A stretch of 64,000 bases of DNA from Mortierella alpina (Eukaryota; Mortierellomycota; Mortierellomycetes; Mortierellales; Mortierellaceae), in contig JANATF010000003.1 of NCBI GenBank assembly GCA_029449245.1, positions 372,001-436,000 on the forward strand, written 5' to 3'. Numbering within the stretch: the stretch's first letter is position 1; each line of letters starts with the position of its first letter. Shown in pieces: positions 32,620 to 43,699 of this stretch. The notes beneath the pieces were generated by a model that had not been told where the DNA came from, made no database searches, and saw only the letters and a list, made by a program, of their open reading frames with translations. The translations under genes and the position numbers were made by a program.

Positions 32620-34017
32620 CTATCGCGATCGAGTGGTGGCCTTGACGGCAAAATACGCGGCTGCTGGTGGTCTGAGCGCCGTTCCTCCCTGCGCGCGACA
32701 AGCCGTCGGCCATTTACGCCTCATCGTCATGGTGCCATGTGGTCCTCTACACGCTTCACGAGCAGCATCATCATCTCCATCACCATTACCAGTTGCAGTA
32801 TGATTAGGTTTGGGTGCTTTCTTGCTAACTGGCATGGTTGTCACGATTATCGCACTACTTTTCGCGATTTCGCGTGCTCGCACAATCTTATGGCGGCCTC
32901 CAGGTCGACGAATCCTCCGCGTTGGATCCGCCGATGTCTCTTGTATGATCGTCGCAACCGCTGTGCGATCATCACCACGACCATCACCTCCATGGTCATG
33001 ACCACTGCTGCGCATCTTCTCTGCCACCACTGCCACACGTTTGTTGCACTCTGACGGAGGGTCATGCGCATCGGGCGACTGTTGGCGAAAGTAATTGCTG
33101 ATATGAGTTCCATCCGCGCTTGCTCTGCGCTCCCGAAAGAATCGACCGATCCAGCGACTGTCACTGCTCAAGATAGATTTCGAAGAAGATTGAACGCTGG
33201 CTGCAGTCGGGAGAATGGCTTGTGGAGCGGGACGCCTTGGACGCGTCGTCGCTGTGGTGACGCGTGCTGTCGAATCCGTGTTCAGATTGTATCGCCGTTT
33301 CGAGGACGGGTAGGTGCTGTAGCCCGGTGCTGGTGGAGGCCAGAGAGCGGATGGCCTGATCAGAGGGCGCAGGGGTCTAGGCAAGCCTCGCGACGGTGTT
33401 GCCGTTGTCAGTTGTTTTGCTGTGGTTAATGTTGTAGTTATAAAAGTGCTTCTTCGAGTTGACGAAGAGGGTGGTGAATCTGTGGGAGGTAAGGGCTTTG
33501 GCAGCGAGCGAGCTGTAGAAGGTGCAGCAACAGCAATGACCCGAACTGGATGGGTGCTGGCGACGACCTTTTGATTCTGGGATTGCTTGACCATACAAAT
33601 AGAAAAGAACCCTCGTTGGTATTGGACTAAAGGAGCCGCTTCTAGTTGTGGTTCCGGGTCTGGATCTGGTCCTGGTTTTGCCCTTTCCGTGTCCTTATTC
33701 TTCGTTCTGCGGAGCTCCTTCCAGCATCGTAGAAACATGCCGCGTCTTTTGTAGCAGAGCGTCCGACGGCGGGCAAATAAGCAGCCGAGAATAGCGAGGC
33801 CTACGAATGCTGCCAGAACAACGCCACAAACAATTGCGCCTGAATGTCCAAAAACTGGGTCGTGGGATGTTGCTGTTGCGTCTGGAGTGTCACTGGTACG
33901 CAATCGGAATCTTGAAAGGAAGAATTTGTCTTTCGGCTGCGTTGAAATCTCTGCTGCGTTTGATGGGAGCTTTAGCATCCTCGGCACGGCTGCCATGGGC
34001 AGGTAGATAAAGATCAT
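32620..34017 (-). CDS. Single-pass membrane protein with long disordered basic tail
   Basis: One open frame of 465 aa starting at the ATG at 34017. Residues ~60-85 (GAIVCGVVLAAFVGLAILGC) form one strong membrane segment, followed at once by RRR and KRR clusters. By the positive-inside rule the long C-terminal part is cytosolic. That part is rich in Ser, Thr, Pro and Arg, with no domain I recognise. The short N-terminal part has no clear signal peptide, though MIFIYLPMAAVP is mildly hydrophobic and further upstream exons are possible. The architecture resembles fungal wall-sensor-like or signalling anchors with a short outside domain, but that is only a resemblance. The C-terminal 100 residues could be read-through of low-quality frame. 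Confidence 0.5.
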   Translation of the reverse strand: MIFIYLPMAAVPRMLKLPSNAAEISTQPKDKFFLSRFRLRTSDTPDATATSHDPVFGHSGAIVCGVVLAAFVGLAILGCLFARRRTLCYKRRGMFLRCWKELRRTKNKDTERAKPGPDPDPEPQLEAAPLVQYQRGFFSICMVKQSQNQKVVASTHPVRVIAVAAPSTARSLPKPLPPTDSPPSSSTRRSTFITTTLTTAKQLTTATPSRGLPRPLRPLIRPSALWPPPAPGYSTYPSSKRRYNLNTDSTARVTTATTRPRRPAPQAILPTAASVQSSSKSILSSDSRWIGRFFRERRASADGTHISNYFRQQSPDAHDPPSECNKRVAVVAEKMRSSGHDHGGDGRGDDRTAVATIIQETSADPTRRIRRPGGRHKIVRAREIAKSSAIIVTTMPVSKKAPKPNHTATGNGDGDDDAAREACRGPHGTMTMRRKWPTACRAQGGTALRPPAAAYFAVKATTRSR

Positions 34018-34736
34018 GGCAAATTGTATAGGGAGGAGGAGATCAAAGAGCTGAAACGACCAGCAAGTTTAAAAGATTGCTAATGAAAGAGCGAAGGCGG
34101 ACAGAGAGGCGCCAGAGTACTCCAGTGCTTAGTTGGCCTCTGTATCTGACGGGCAGAGAATGTTAATAGGTGATTTGACACGCGAAGTAGTTGTTGTCTC
34201 TCTGTCTCTCTGTCTGTCTGGAGCAAACAAACACCATAGTATTTATACAATGACCATCGTCTTGAATATCCACACCTTTGGCCATTGAGTTTCCGTTTCA
34301 ACGAACACTGATCGGTTTTTTTCCATCCGCATGCGTAGAATGTGTCCTTGTACCACATTTCAGCAAGCATGCAAATTGAAGAATGATCAACCAAGTGACC
34401 AATGGTCCAGAAGCCGCGATGCAGCACCTGTTAGAGAGAACCGCAGAACTACCTTGCGCCACCGCGGTCTTTAGACAAACTAACAAGAAAAGGCAAGAAA
34501 AAAAATAGGGATGCGGTTGCATGACCCCCTTCCCCCCCTCTCTCTCTCGCTCTCGCCCTTCGACGCTGATCATGCCTGCTGTGGATAGAAAATCCGCGTT
34601 CCAGTGGACGTCCTCAACCATGAGCAAAGCGCCGTTCTTATTTTAATTGTTTGATTCTTATATTCCAGTGTGTAACCAAGAAAAGTGTTGTGCTGCAGCA
34701 AACCGCAGTTGCAATCTCGCTGGTGGAAGAGCCCAT
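34018..34736. other. Intergenic, no gene seen
   Basis: Promoter side of the gene starting at 34017 and 3' flank of the PA-RING gene. It contains short C and CT runs near 34525-34555. Frames here lack motifs. Confidence 0.45.
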
Positions 34737-36330
34737 TCACACCCTGCGTAGTACTTGCTCTTCCAAATTGTCCGATGCATAACCTACTGCAGGGGTGAAC
34801 GCCGGCATAGATGATGAGGGCTCTGCAGCATCATCTGATGCAAGTGTAACAATTACCTGTCCAGAGTTCTGATTTGCATCCGCACTACCACAACCTTGTA
34901 CCTGCTCCAGGCTGGGTGTTGAAGACGAAGAAGGCGAGGCTGACTCTGATTCTGACGTACTGGAGTGTGGAGAGGCACCACCAGAGAGGCACGCCTGACC
35001 TAATCGAGGCGATGGTAGCGAGGGCGACGAACCTAGGAGAGGCGTAGTTTCCGTATGTGCACAAATGTCGCGTTTGCAGATGGGGCACTGAATAATACCA
35101 AGGCGCGTTCTGTGAGCAACTGTGCAACATGATGGCATGGTACAGGTGAGGAAATGAAACAAGTGGCCCACTTACAAACTTCTTCTGTGTCGTCAACCAA
35201 TTGTCGATACATGCTGCGTGGTACTCGTGTCTGCAAGGCAGCACCCGCAACTCTTCCTCGTCTTGATATTCCTCCAAACAGATCACGCATTCAAGCGGCT
35301 CATTGTCTCGGACCTTGGTCTTGTAAAAGACCTTGATGGGCAAGTTGCTCACCACCTCTGGAGGCGCCAAATCAGCCAGTCGCTGCTGACGCTGCCGCAC
35401 CTTCCAGAGGAAAAACATGAAAAGGACGACGAATGCTGGTGAAAGGATGATAAATACGATGGCATCCAGCACTGGCCTATGAATAAGGGAGGTGCAGCAA
35501 GATCAGCATGGCTTGCAAAAGTGGGGTATTTTCAAGTTTTACGGGGGTATGCAGATGTATCGCCTGTTGCCAGTTGAGTAGGCTGCTGCTTACCAGTCCA
35601 TGTCGTCGGGTAACATCTGAACGAGGAAGCCCTTGCCGAGCTCCATGCCAAGGTATTGGAGTTCACGGTAATGATTCTGTGTAATAAAGACGGATGGGAT
35701 CAAAATATCCGACGTGTCCTCTACATGCAGATCCAGACAACGGTTCGTGTCAATTTGGGTGTGAGAAAAATCTCTGCAAACTGCACAGGCGGAGGCAAAC
35801 AAAAAAAAAGGTCCAAGGAGTCCTGGCTGTACCTCTGGCATACATGGTGATAAGCCCGCCCTTCTGGTTGTCGCCGACAATAACGGCCTTTGCGCCACTA
35901 GCCTGCATGTTGCGCACCTTGTCCACAAAGCTGCAGTCACCTCCTCGCTCCACAAGAGCTACCCAGGATGCATTTTGTGGTCCGTTGCTTACTCGGTGGC
36001 ATGCTGTTGTTTCGTCTTTGCTATCGAGGCTCTCGACGGCAATCAGGTTCAAAACGAGTCCTTCGTCAGGGATGCGTGGTCCAAAGGCAGCGGTTTTGTC
36101 GAAAAACGTGTCGTTTGTGACCTACAAAAAAAATAGGGTAGATGTTGTGAGCCTAAGCGCGCAACCAAGAGTTGTAATGTACAGTGGGGTGTTGTGTGTT
36201 TCTTTTTCCAATGGATGCATCGTACCAAGACCACGATGGAGGCGTCTGTAGACTCGAATGTAGACGAGAGCCAGACAACGATGCACAGCCAGTTCACGAA
36301 CAGCAGGAAAGTTGAGCCACGAAACGCCAT
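34737..36330 (-). CDS. PA-TM-RING E3 ubiquitin ligase (RNF13/RNF167-like)
   Basis: Five exons (36330-36226, 36121-35833, 35720-35594, 35476-35176, 35087-34737) join in phase to 390 aa. Order: signal peptide ([17 protein letters not shown]); lumenal protease-associated domain (~40-150) with [16 protein letters not shown] and a following AVIVGDN; one membrane span (~177-197); cytosolic RING-H2 finger (~237-279) reading [13 protein letters not shown], then C-P-I-C. The last RING cysteines are in the final exon. The tail is Ser-rich. The architecture is that of endosome/vacuole-membrane ubiquitin ligases that sort membrane proteins. An in-frame ATG ten codons upstream (36360) is possible, but 36330 gives the better signal peptide. 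Confidence 0.88.
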
Positions 36331-37357
36331 TCCTTGACTCTCGAGTCTGGTTTTTCTCAAAGCTCCTTTGCCTTCTTGGTTGTCAGTCCGTTTTCCTGCT
36401 GCTGTGCTGCTGTGTTGCAGCCTGGTCTGCTATGGTACTGAGAAGGCTATTGCGGTGCCTCTGCAAGCTGTTGAGAGAGAGAGAGAAGTGGGGTCGTGAG
36501 GGGATGGTTGATACTTGATATGCGGTTGTGGACGAAGGGAGGTGAGAGACAAAAGAAATTGACACCTGTCGCATCCTCTTAATTTGATGCGCTCTCGCTC
36601 CCTCAAGTGATGCTCGGCCACTCACACAGCGTCAGTCTTTCAACACGCAAAAGGGAACAGCTCAAAGCTCAATCAGGTATGGCTCATAGGGAGGTCTTTT
36701 TTTTTTTTTTTATTCATCGTTCAGAAACACTAGATCATCCCCGACCCAAAAAGAACACTTGATCCAAAGCAAAAAAAGAACGACTGGGCAACACCCAAGT
36801 CCTTCATGTTCTTGCATTTTGAATCCAGTTCTTCTGTTCGATCTAATCTCGGTCCTCATCCTACTTGCTCAACCCTTTCTTGTCACCTTAATGTCACCAT
36901 CAGCGATCTAAAGGAAAGGATCTGAAAGAGAAAAAAAAAAGTTGATCAGTTTATGACCCACATACCTATAAACGAGCTCCGTAAAACGTCGAGCGCATCC
37001 TCAAACGGTGGGTTGGTTTATTTTGCAAACAGTGTAAGTGCGATCCTCTTTGAACGAGAACCCTCTGTGTCACTCTCAAGAAGGAATGGTATGAATCCCA
37101 CGGTGTGTGCACAGTTTATTTGCTTGGTGTGTATGTGTGTGTGTATGTGTGGATGGGGGCAGGTTGATAGGAATATTGGTGGAAGAGGATGCGCTCGTTT
37201 TGTTGACACTCATAGAACTTGTTGTTTGCAGACAGGGCAACTTACTTTGTGGGAAGGAGAAGGTGAAGATCGCAAAAAACCAGCGGGTGAAAAATATTTA
37301 TATGCGAAATCACAACAAAGATGACTACTACGTCACAAAACACTATACACATTTGGC
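36331..37357. other. Intergenic between PA-RING gene and chitin synthase 3' end
   Basis: GA repeats at 36472-36495 (CT on the coding strand of the PA-RING gene), poly-T near 36697, poly-A near 36930 and a GT-rich run near 37125-37160. No gene is supported. Confidence 0.5.
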
Positions 37358-40300
37358 TCACCACCTCAGCTCGCCGGAGATCAGTCTGAGAAGGATATAC
37401 ACCACGCTTCCAATGAACCTGAACGCCGACAGGAACGCAACGGACCACAGCACAAACCCAAGATAGGCCTTGGACCGCGCATCATATGTGCCCGTCCGGT
37501 TCTCTCCAGAGTATGTGATGATGCTGACCAACAGCGCGTTGCTGGCACACCAGAGGATCACCAGTCGCGTACGGAAGGCTTTGTAGTAGTCCTCCTGCTT
37601 TGTCTTGGCGTCCCGCTTCTGAGGTGCTTCCTCCACGCGATCTAATAGTGAGTCCAGTGCCAGCTGATAGTGTTCGTTGATATCCTTCTCATCAGTCGGG
37701 ACATCGACCGTGACCTCTGCAGTCTTGCCATCCGAGGACGCCTTGGCCACGCCCAGATCCATCTTTTCAATCGTGTCGCCCTTGGTTCCCCAACTGACAT
37801 CGTGCGTGTTACAGAATGCATAAACGTTCAACACGTTCACGTAACTATTGCAAAATCAGAGTTGGTGCGTTAGAATCGAGCATTTTTGAGTGGAATCCTT
37901 GCAAGGAATGTAAGAGAAGTAAGCAAAAAGGTAGTTCCTTACCTAGGCATCATGCAGAGATACTGAACAAAACTGGTAAACATGTGCCAAGGCTCAAAAT
38001 AAAGGACAGAGCTGACCAGATAGAGTCCATAGGTCGATGCCAGGGACAGAATGACTCCCCTGAACGTGTCGTCGTTCATGATGGCCGAGAAATTGGTTGC
38101 TCCTGCCTCGATCGCATGCTGAATTCCCAATTTTGTCAACCAGATAGCGCAGAAGGTCATGTAGACCATCAGCACGGCAAAGAAGATCATGGCGGTGGTA
38201 TAAAGCAGCTTTGAACTATTCACATAAAAAAGAACCGACTTAGTTTTTCAGGAACCATGTAGCAGCGAGAGGGCAGGCAGGTCCGATGGACTTTAAACAG
38301 GCGCTTACCCTGTGGGTCGGTTGCCCATACTGAGGACAAACATGGTAATGACAAGGAACTGGTATATGTACTGCAGGATGATGAACAGGGCCTTGGCCAC
38401 GCCATTGTCGCCAAAAGGACTGTTTTCGGGTACCGTCAGGGAGTTGGAAAGGATGTAGAATGTAAGATAGATATTGGCCTATGAAAGCAGAGAGAATGGT
38501 TAAAGGACATTAGCAAAGAGAGACAATCCCCAGGTGGGCGACATGTCGATAGGCGAACAGCTTGTACTTACGATCGCGAACCAACTGAAGAGAATGCTGA
38601 GGACGTTGTACACCAGTTGCAGATGAAAGAGAATCTTTCTCCAGGTAGCATGGTCACTCTGATAAATCTTTCCAAACTTCACGATCGAGAACAGGGCTAC
38701 AAAGAAAGTTCCGTTCAGCCAGCGACGACGTTGACTGATAAGTTCTGGAACCGTGTCTGGCACATCGGTCTCTGCCCAAGCTGCCTTGACATATCGCAAA
38801 GTCCAAGCATAGTTCCGTTTGGCGACCAGTTCGAAACAGAGAATACGATCCTCGGCTAGATACATGTTGGCGTCGAAAATTCCCGAGTCTGCTGAAGGTT
38901 TCTCGCCCTTAAAGTAGCTAATCAGTGGTCCTTCGTTTGGTGTCTCTGGTGCAGTCAGTAGGGCACGGTATCTGTATGCTGAGAAAGCTCCGGGAAGCAC
39001 CTGAATGTATCCGATGACCGATTCCAATGGCTTATCCAGAATGTTGTTCTAGTGTAAAGGAACCACATGCAGAGAGAATTAGCCATATACTCCAAGCAGG
39101 TCTCCCGGCTTGTTGATAAACTCTCTCCATGAGGCCTTACCATTTTGTACTCAAAGTTCTGTGCTGCGACCAGTGGGTTTAGCAGATTCTTGGCTGCTGC
39201 ACCTTTCACAGGCTTGATCTCACCACAGGCACCAGCTACATTCGAGTTCAAATCGAAAACTTTCCAGAGCTGGTAGATAGAGGTGGGTCCTGGTCGTGTT
39301 CCGACGTCCAGCAGAACACACACGCGCGGGTTGATCACCGGTCCGAACGCATTGAAGAACCAGCGGTGAGAGTTGAGCTTTTTGGCGTTCTGTTCCTTGA
39401 GGCAGAACATGATCTGTACGGGCGCGTAGTCGCTCGTTTTGGACTCTACAATCTTCATGGTTGGGTCGATGGTCACTTGAGTGGTGTACTAAGGGGGTTC
39501 CCCAGGGCACAGTTGAGAAACAAAGGGTGAGTCGTCTATGTTTACGTAGCATGACGTTAAGTACATGTGCGCACTGCGTTACCTCGTAGATATGTGCGGT
39601 GACAGGCTTCCCGTTGACCTCACGTTTGGCAACACCCTCCTGGTAGACTCCCATAGCAGCCAGATAGTGGTAAACTTTTTCGTTACACTTTTTGCGACCG
39701 TCTGCAACAATGCATACGACCACCTTTTCCCACGAGTTCTCGCCCCACGTCTTGGAGTTGGTCCTGGAGACCAGGTGGCGAATGTTTTTGATGACTCCAT
39801 GCATGGTCTCTGCAAATAAGTTTTCATCTTCCTGTAGCGTGGTGAGAGTCGACGAAACAACATACGAGAGATAGAAAAAGAAAACAAAGTTGTTAAGGTA
39901 TCTACTCTGTGTGCGACACTGCCAGACACAGCCGTGGACACACAGCCCATGTAGCCTGTGTTTCGATACGGTAGACTTACGTTGTACATGGTGATGACGA
40001 TAAATAGCTCCGTCTCTCTGTTCCACATAGCGGGGCGGAGGGTATAGTGCTCGTTCTTGAAGTCGTCCGGGTCGCATGTAACGGCCGAGTATCGCATAAA
40101 CTCCCACTCCTCGCCCTGCTGCTGCTTTTGGTGTCTGAGGTAGTGTTCTGGCACGGGGGACATGAGCACCAGGTTTCCGTCTGTGAGCTGGACGTTCTTC
40201 TTGGTCTTGTAACGACGCTCTTGGCGCTCAGGGACATCGCCATAACGGACAGTAGAGTTGGGGAGGAACGGTGTTTCTACGGAGGCATAGGCTGTGTTGG

Positions 40301-40397
40301 AATGGGCCATTGCTGGCGTAGGGGCAGCAGGGCCTCCTGGATGGAACGTGTTGTCGGGCGGATGATTGAAATCCTGCAGCTGCATATATTGAGCCAT
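37358..40397 (-). CDS. Chitin synthase, division 1 (GT2)
   Basis: Seven exons (40397-39981, 39831-39583, 39488-39141, 39048-38572, 38478-38309, 38215-37943, 37844-37358) encode 806 aa. The N-terminus is short and Pro/Gln-rich. The catalytic domain shows [41 protein letters not shown], the acidic catalytic EDR (about 404-406) and the processive-site QRRRW (444-448). Several membrane spans follow ([19 protein letters not shown] and later segments), and a cytosolic stretch before the last two spans. No myosin head or cytochrome b5 part is present, so it belongs to division 1 (classes I-III). It polymerises GlcNAc from UDP-GlcNAc at the plasma membrane. A GA-rich tract on the plus strand (40545-40655) lies upstream of the start. 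Confidence 0.93.
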
Positions 40398-41380
40398 GCT
40401 GCTGGATGTATGAGGTCGGGGCTGAGCGAGGGTCTAGTCTGTGATCCTGGGGGTCCTGAATAAAAGGAGGCTCGATGGATGGAGCAGACCCGAGGACGAG
40501 AATGAAGATCGAGATCGGCAGGCGAGGCGGGTGGGAGGGCGATTAGGGGCTGAGGGTGAGAGAGTGGGAAGAGGAGAGAGAAGGAGAGGTATGCAGAGGA
40601 GGACGAGAGAGGACAAAAGAGACAAAGACGAGAGAGGAGAGAGGGAGTGTCGGTAGAGTGGAGTGTGTATGTTTGACACGGGAATGGCGAGTCTATTTTT
40701 GCGAATCGCGTTCCTGTCGCTGCGATGAGGTAAAGAAGCAGACAACAACAACAGGCAGACGCAGCACCCTGTTGGCCCAGCCAGTCAGCCAGTCGAGTCG
40801 GCCGAGCGTGGATCAGGCTGTGCACGAGGGGAGGGAGGGGAGCACACCCACGCAGGGCGGGACAGAGCCACTGCTGGTTTCTTCCCGCAGAGAGTGCACG
40901 CTCCATTCCACATACCCACAGGGCACACACACGCACACATATTCATAGCACAGGTGAGTGAGCAGACCATGCCACAGCGCCTCCTACTCCCCCTCGCTCG
41001 TCCTCTTCTTGATCCGTCCTTGCTCCCAGTCTCGCTCCTTCGTTGATCCGCCACAGAGGATCGATAGTCCCCTTCTACATGTAGTCTGCCACCACAGGAC
41101 CTGGGACCACGGCGGGAAACTCTCAACTTTCTTTTTGCCGATGACCACCCTTTCCCCCTTTAGCGTTTCGGAGACTGAAAAGGCAAGCGCTGCTACTTTT
41201 GGACTCTTGGTGCAACCACCTTTCGTCCAGCCACATCTTGCGGGCGGTGCCAGAACGTGGTCTGCCAGCACACAGTCGATATATGAAATGCTTGGCACCC
41301 TTTTTTTTGTTACTTTGCTTTCGCTGTTCGGATTATGATGTTATAGACTAAAGACTGCACTGCAACGGCTGCTCTCCTCT
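40398..41380. other. Intergenic, chitin synthase promoter region
   Basis: A ~110-base GA-rich tract (CT on the coding strand) occupies 40545-40655. No frame with recognisable product is seen on either strand. Confidence 0.5.
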
Positions 41381-43457
41381 CTATCTCCGGGTAGGCTGAG
41401 TATTCATGGCAAATTCCAATTCTAAACCAAGGAGAAGAAAAAAAAGTGTTCTTGGCATATAAGTCTCCACGCTAAGCCCACACAGCACACTCGTTTCACA
41501 AACCAAGAACAACAGCTCTTACCGTCCTCAATGGTGGTACGACGGTCCGCTGGAGCAGCATCGGTTGCAGCCGCTGTACTCACGCCATCCACGTTGTATG
41601 GCCTGGCAGGAAGAGCAGGTGTTGAGCCCTCCAATGGAGGCGTCACCCTGTTACGAGCTATTGTCATACGAAAGAAAACCAAGACTATTGAGTATCGATG
41701 CCTTTTGGACATTACATAGAACTGTCCTGGTTGCCATGGACACTTGCGCTTACCGAGAGGCTCATCCTCATCCAGCCTGGATCCAAAGCGGATAGGTTCC
41801 CTGCTGCGACTCTCGTCTGCCGAATGTCCACTGTTGTTTGCGCCGCTTCTGGATGATCATTCAAGAGAGCAATATAATGTTTGATTTTAGAAAGCAAAGA
41901 CAATCAATGTCTTTCAACGCATGTCCTTTGAGCAAGTCTCCTTTCATACCTGTAACTGTCGCTGAACTGTCCTTGGCTGGCGCTGCCCTGTACCCTCTGA
42001 GCAGCCTCCCTCTGAGCAGCCTCTGCCCTGTTAGCCTTGAATTGGTTGTACCACTCCGAAACCTTCTTCTTTGTGGCTAGAACAAGAAGGAAGAGGCAAC
42101 AACACGAACGACAAAGGCCAGTTAGATAATTGGTAGCGGGTACTGTAACTCAAACTCGTTAAGGCTCCTGCCAAAGTGCACGTTCACTTACTGTCAGCAG
42201 CCACGTTGAATCGCTCTTTGATCTTGGGAAGCTCCTCTGTAGCGAAGAAAAGCAAGATAAGTCGGGTTAGTCCTAAACAATATCCTCCATACTCGATGCG
42301 CAATGCTCCACCCTGCAAAGTTAGAATCCTGGCGTACCATCCATGAGCTCTTTGATCTCCGTCGCAAAAGAGGGGCCTTCATTGCCCTGCTGCTGCTGGT
42401 TCGGTTGGTTATGGACATTCTGTCTGTCGCGAGCTGCAAAGTTCGAGAAGATGGAAAACAAAGCCGTTAGGGCAGAGTTCATGAACGCTGGGAAGAGTGA
42501 CGTGCCCGTCTTCCAGTAATTCTTTTTTGGTGCCATGGCTTTGAGAGCCAATGACGCAAACAAAGGAAACGCAGAAACGCCCTCGATCGCCCTTACCTCT
42601 GTACTCATCCATGGCTGCCAGTGTACGGGCAAAGTCCTCGTCTGCCCTCAACTGCTGCTCGGGAGTGGAAGTCGATGCCAAGAGAATGGGCTATTCTCGC
42701 AGTAAGAAGAAAAATCGTGTCAGAAAATTCCGCAGAACACACGGAAGTCGGATATGGTCAAAAATATTGCCAAGACATGACGACAGGTTAGGGGGACTCG
42801 GCTTACATCGATTTCCTGGCGAGTCTGGTTCTGGTTCAGGTTCATGCTCGCCACTCCGTGCTCCAGCCCATCCTGTTCTTGGCGACGGGGAAGTGCTGGC
42901 GGTGCATCCGAGGAGGGCGCGCGCACTGGGGCGACAGGTGCGGTAGCAGGCGCAGCCTGCTGAGGCTCAGGCTGAAACTCTGGATCCGAGATCTCAAGCA
43001 GCGCATTGATACTGGCCTCGACGTTGCCACGATGGCTCTCCAGTACAAACTCACACACCTCCCTGTCCACCGTGGGGAAAGCTTCCGTCAGGATAGACAG
43101 CTTTGCCTCCCGCTCAGAAGCAGGGGCACTCGGGGTTTGCGTGGTAGTGACGTCGGGCGCTGTGGTGCTAGGTGGGGTCCCGGTAGAGGGTGTCTCCTCT
43201 GTATGTGCGACCGCTGGGGTGACAGCAGGGTGGACCTCAAGGTCGTCATCGTCATCGTCATCGTTATTGTCTGCGAGAGCAGTCTCCTCATTCGTGACCT
43301 GAGGTGAGCCTGGCGCCTTGAGTGAGCTGGATGCAGGCGCGTCCAGGGTTGCTGGCTTTGTGGTGGGCGTGGCGCTGTCGTCGTCAAGGACGTTGAGGTC
43401 GGAGGACGCAGGGTTGTCGTCTGCCTTGGGCTTCGAGTCCTTTGGTGTGGAAGACAT
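41381..43457 (-). CDS. CUE-domain ubiquitin-binding protein (CUE5-like)
   Basis: Eight exons (43457-42807, 42690-42597, 42433-42338, 42236-42192, 42076-41950, 41848-41754, 41657-41523, 41421-41381) join in phase to 427 aa. After a disordered Thr/Pro/Asp-rich start, residues ~115-157 form a CUE domain (KLSILTEAFPTVDREVCEFV, ending in INALL). Then come Pro/Ala-rich linkers, a PEQQLRADEDFARTLAAMDE helix, and LPKIKERFNVAADTTKKKV, a block shared with yeast Cue5-type proteins. Cue5 links ubiquitinated cargo to Atg8 in selective autophagy; I see no unmistakable Atg8-interaction motif. The last exon codes only 13 residues and is the least sure. Confidence 0.78.
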
Positions 43458-43699
43458 GGCTAGTTGATTGTGGTTGAGAATGGAGAGAAACAGGGGAAGG
43501 GATGTGTATACGAGTAACGAAAAGAAACGCCTTGCAGCTCCTTTTATCCAACATGCACTGCCTGCTGTGACCGTCTGATAAAAAACCCCCTTTGAGTCCA
43601 GTGCATGCAATCTCACCTCGTGTCAACGGGCCAGCAAACACTTTGCCCACCAAAGAGGAACATATTTTTTCTTTGTATATTTCAATTCATCCGAATCCG

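Noticed and set aside
42321-42632. 103-codon minus-strand gene containing QPNQQQQ
   Set aside because: It reads through an intron. The Gln part is exon 3 of the CUE protein, joined in phase to the neighbouring exons.
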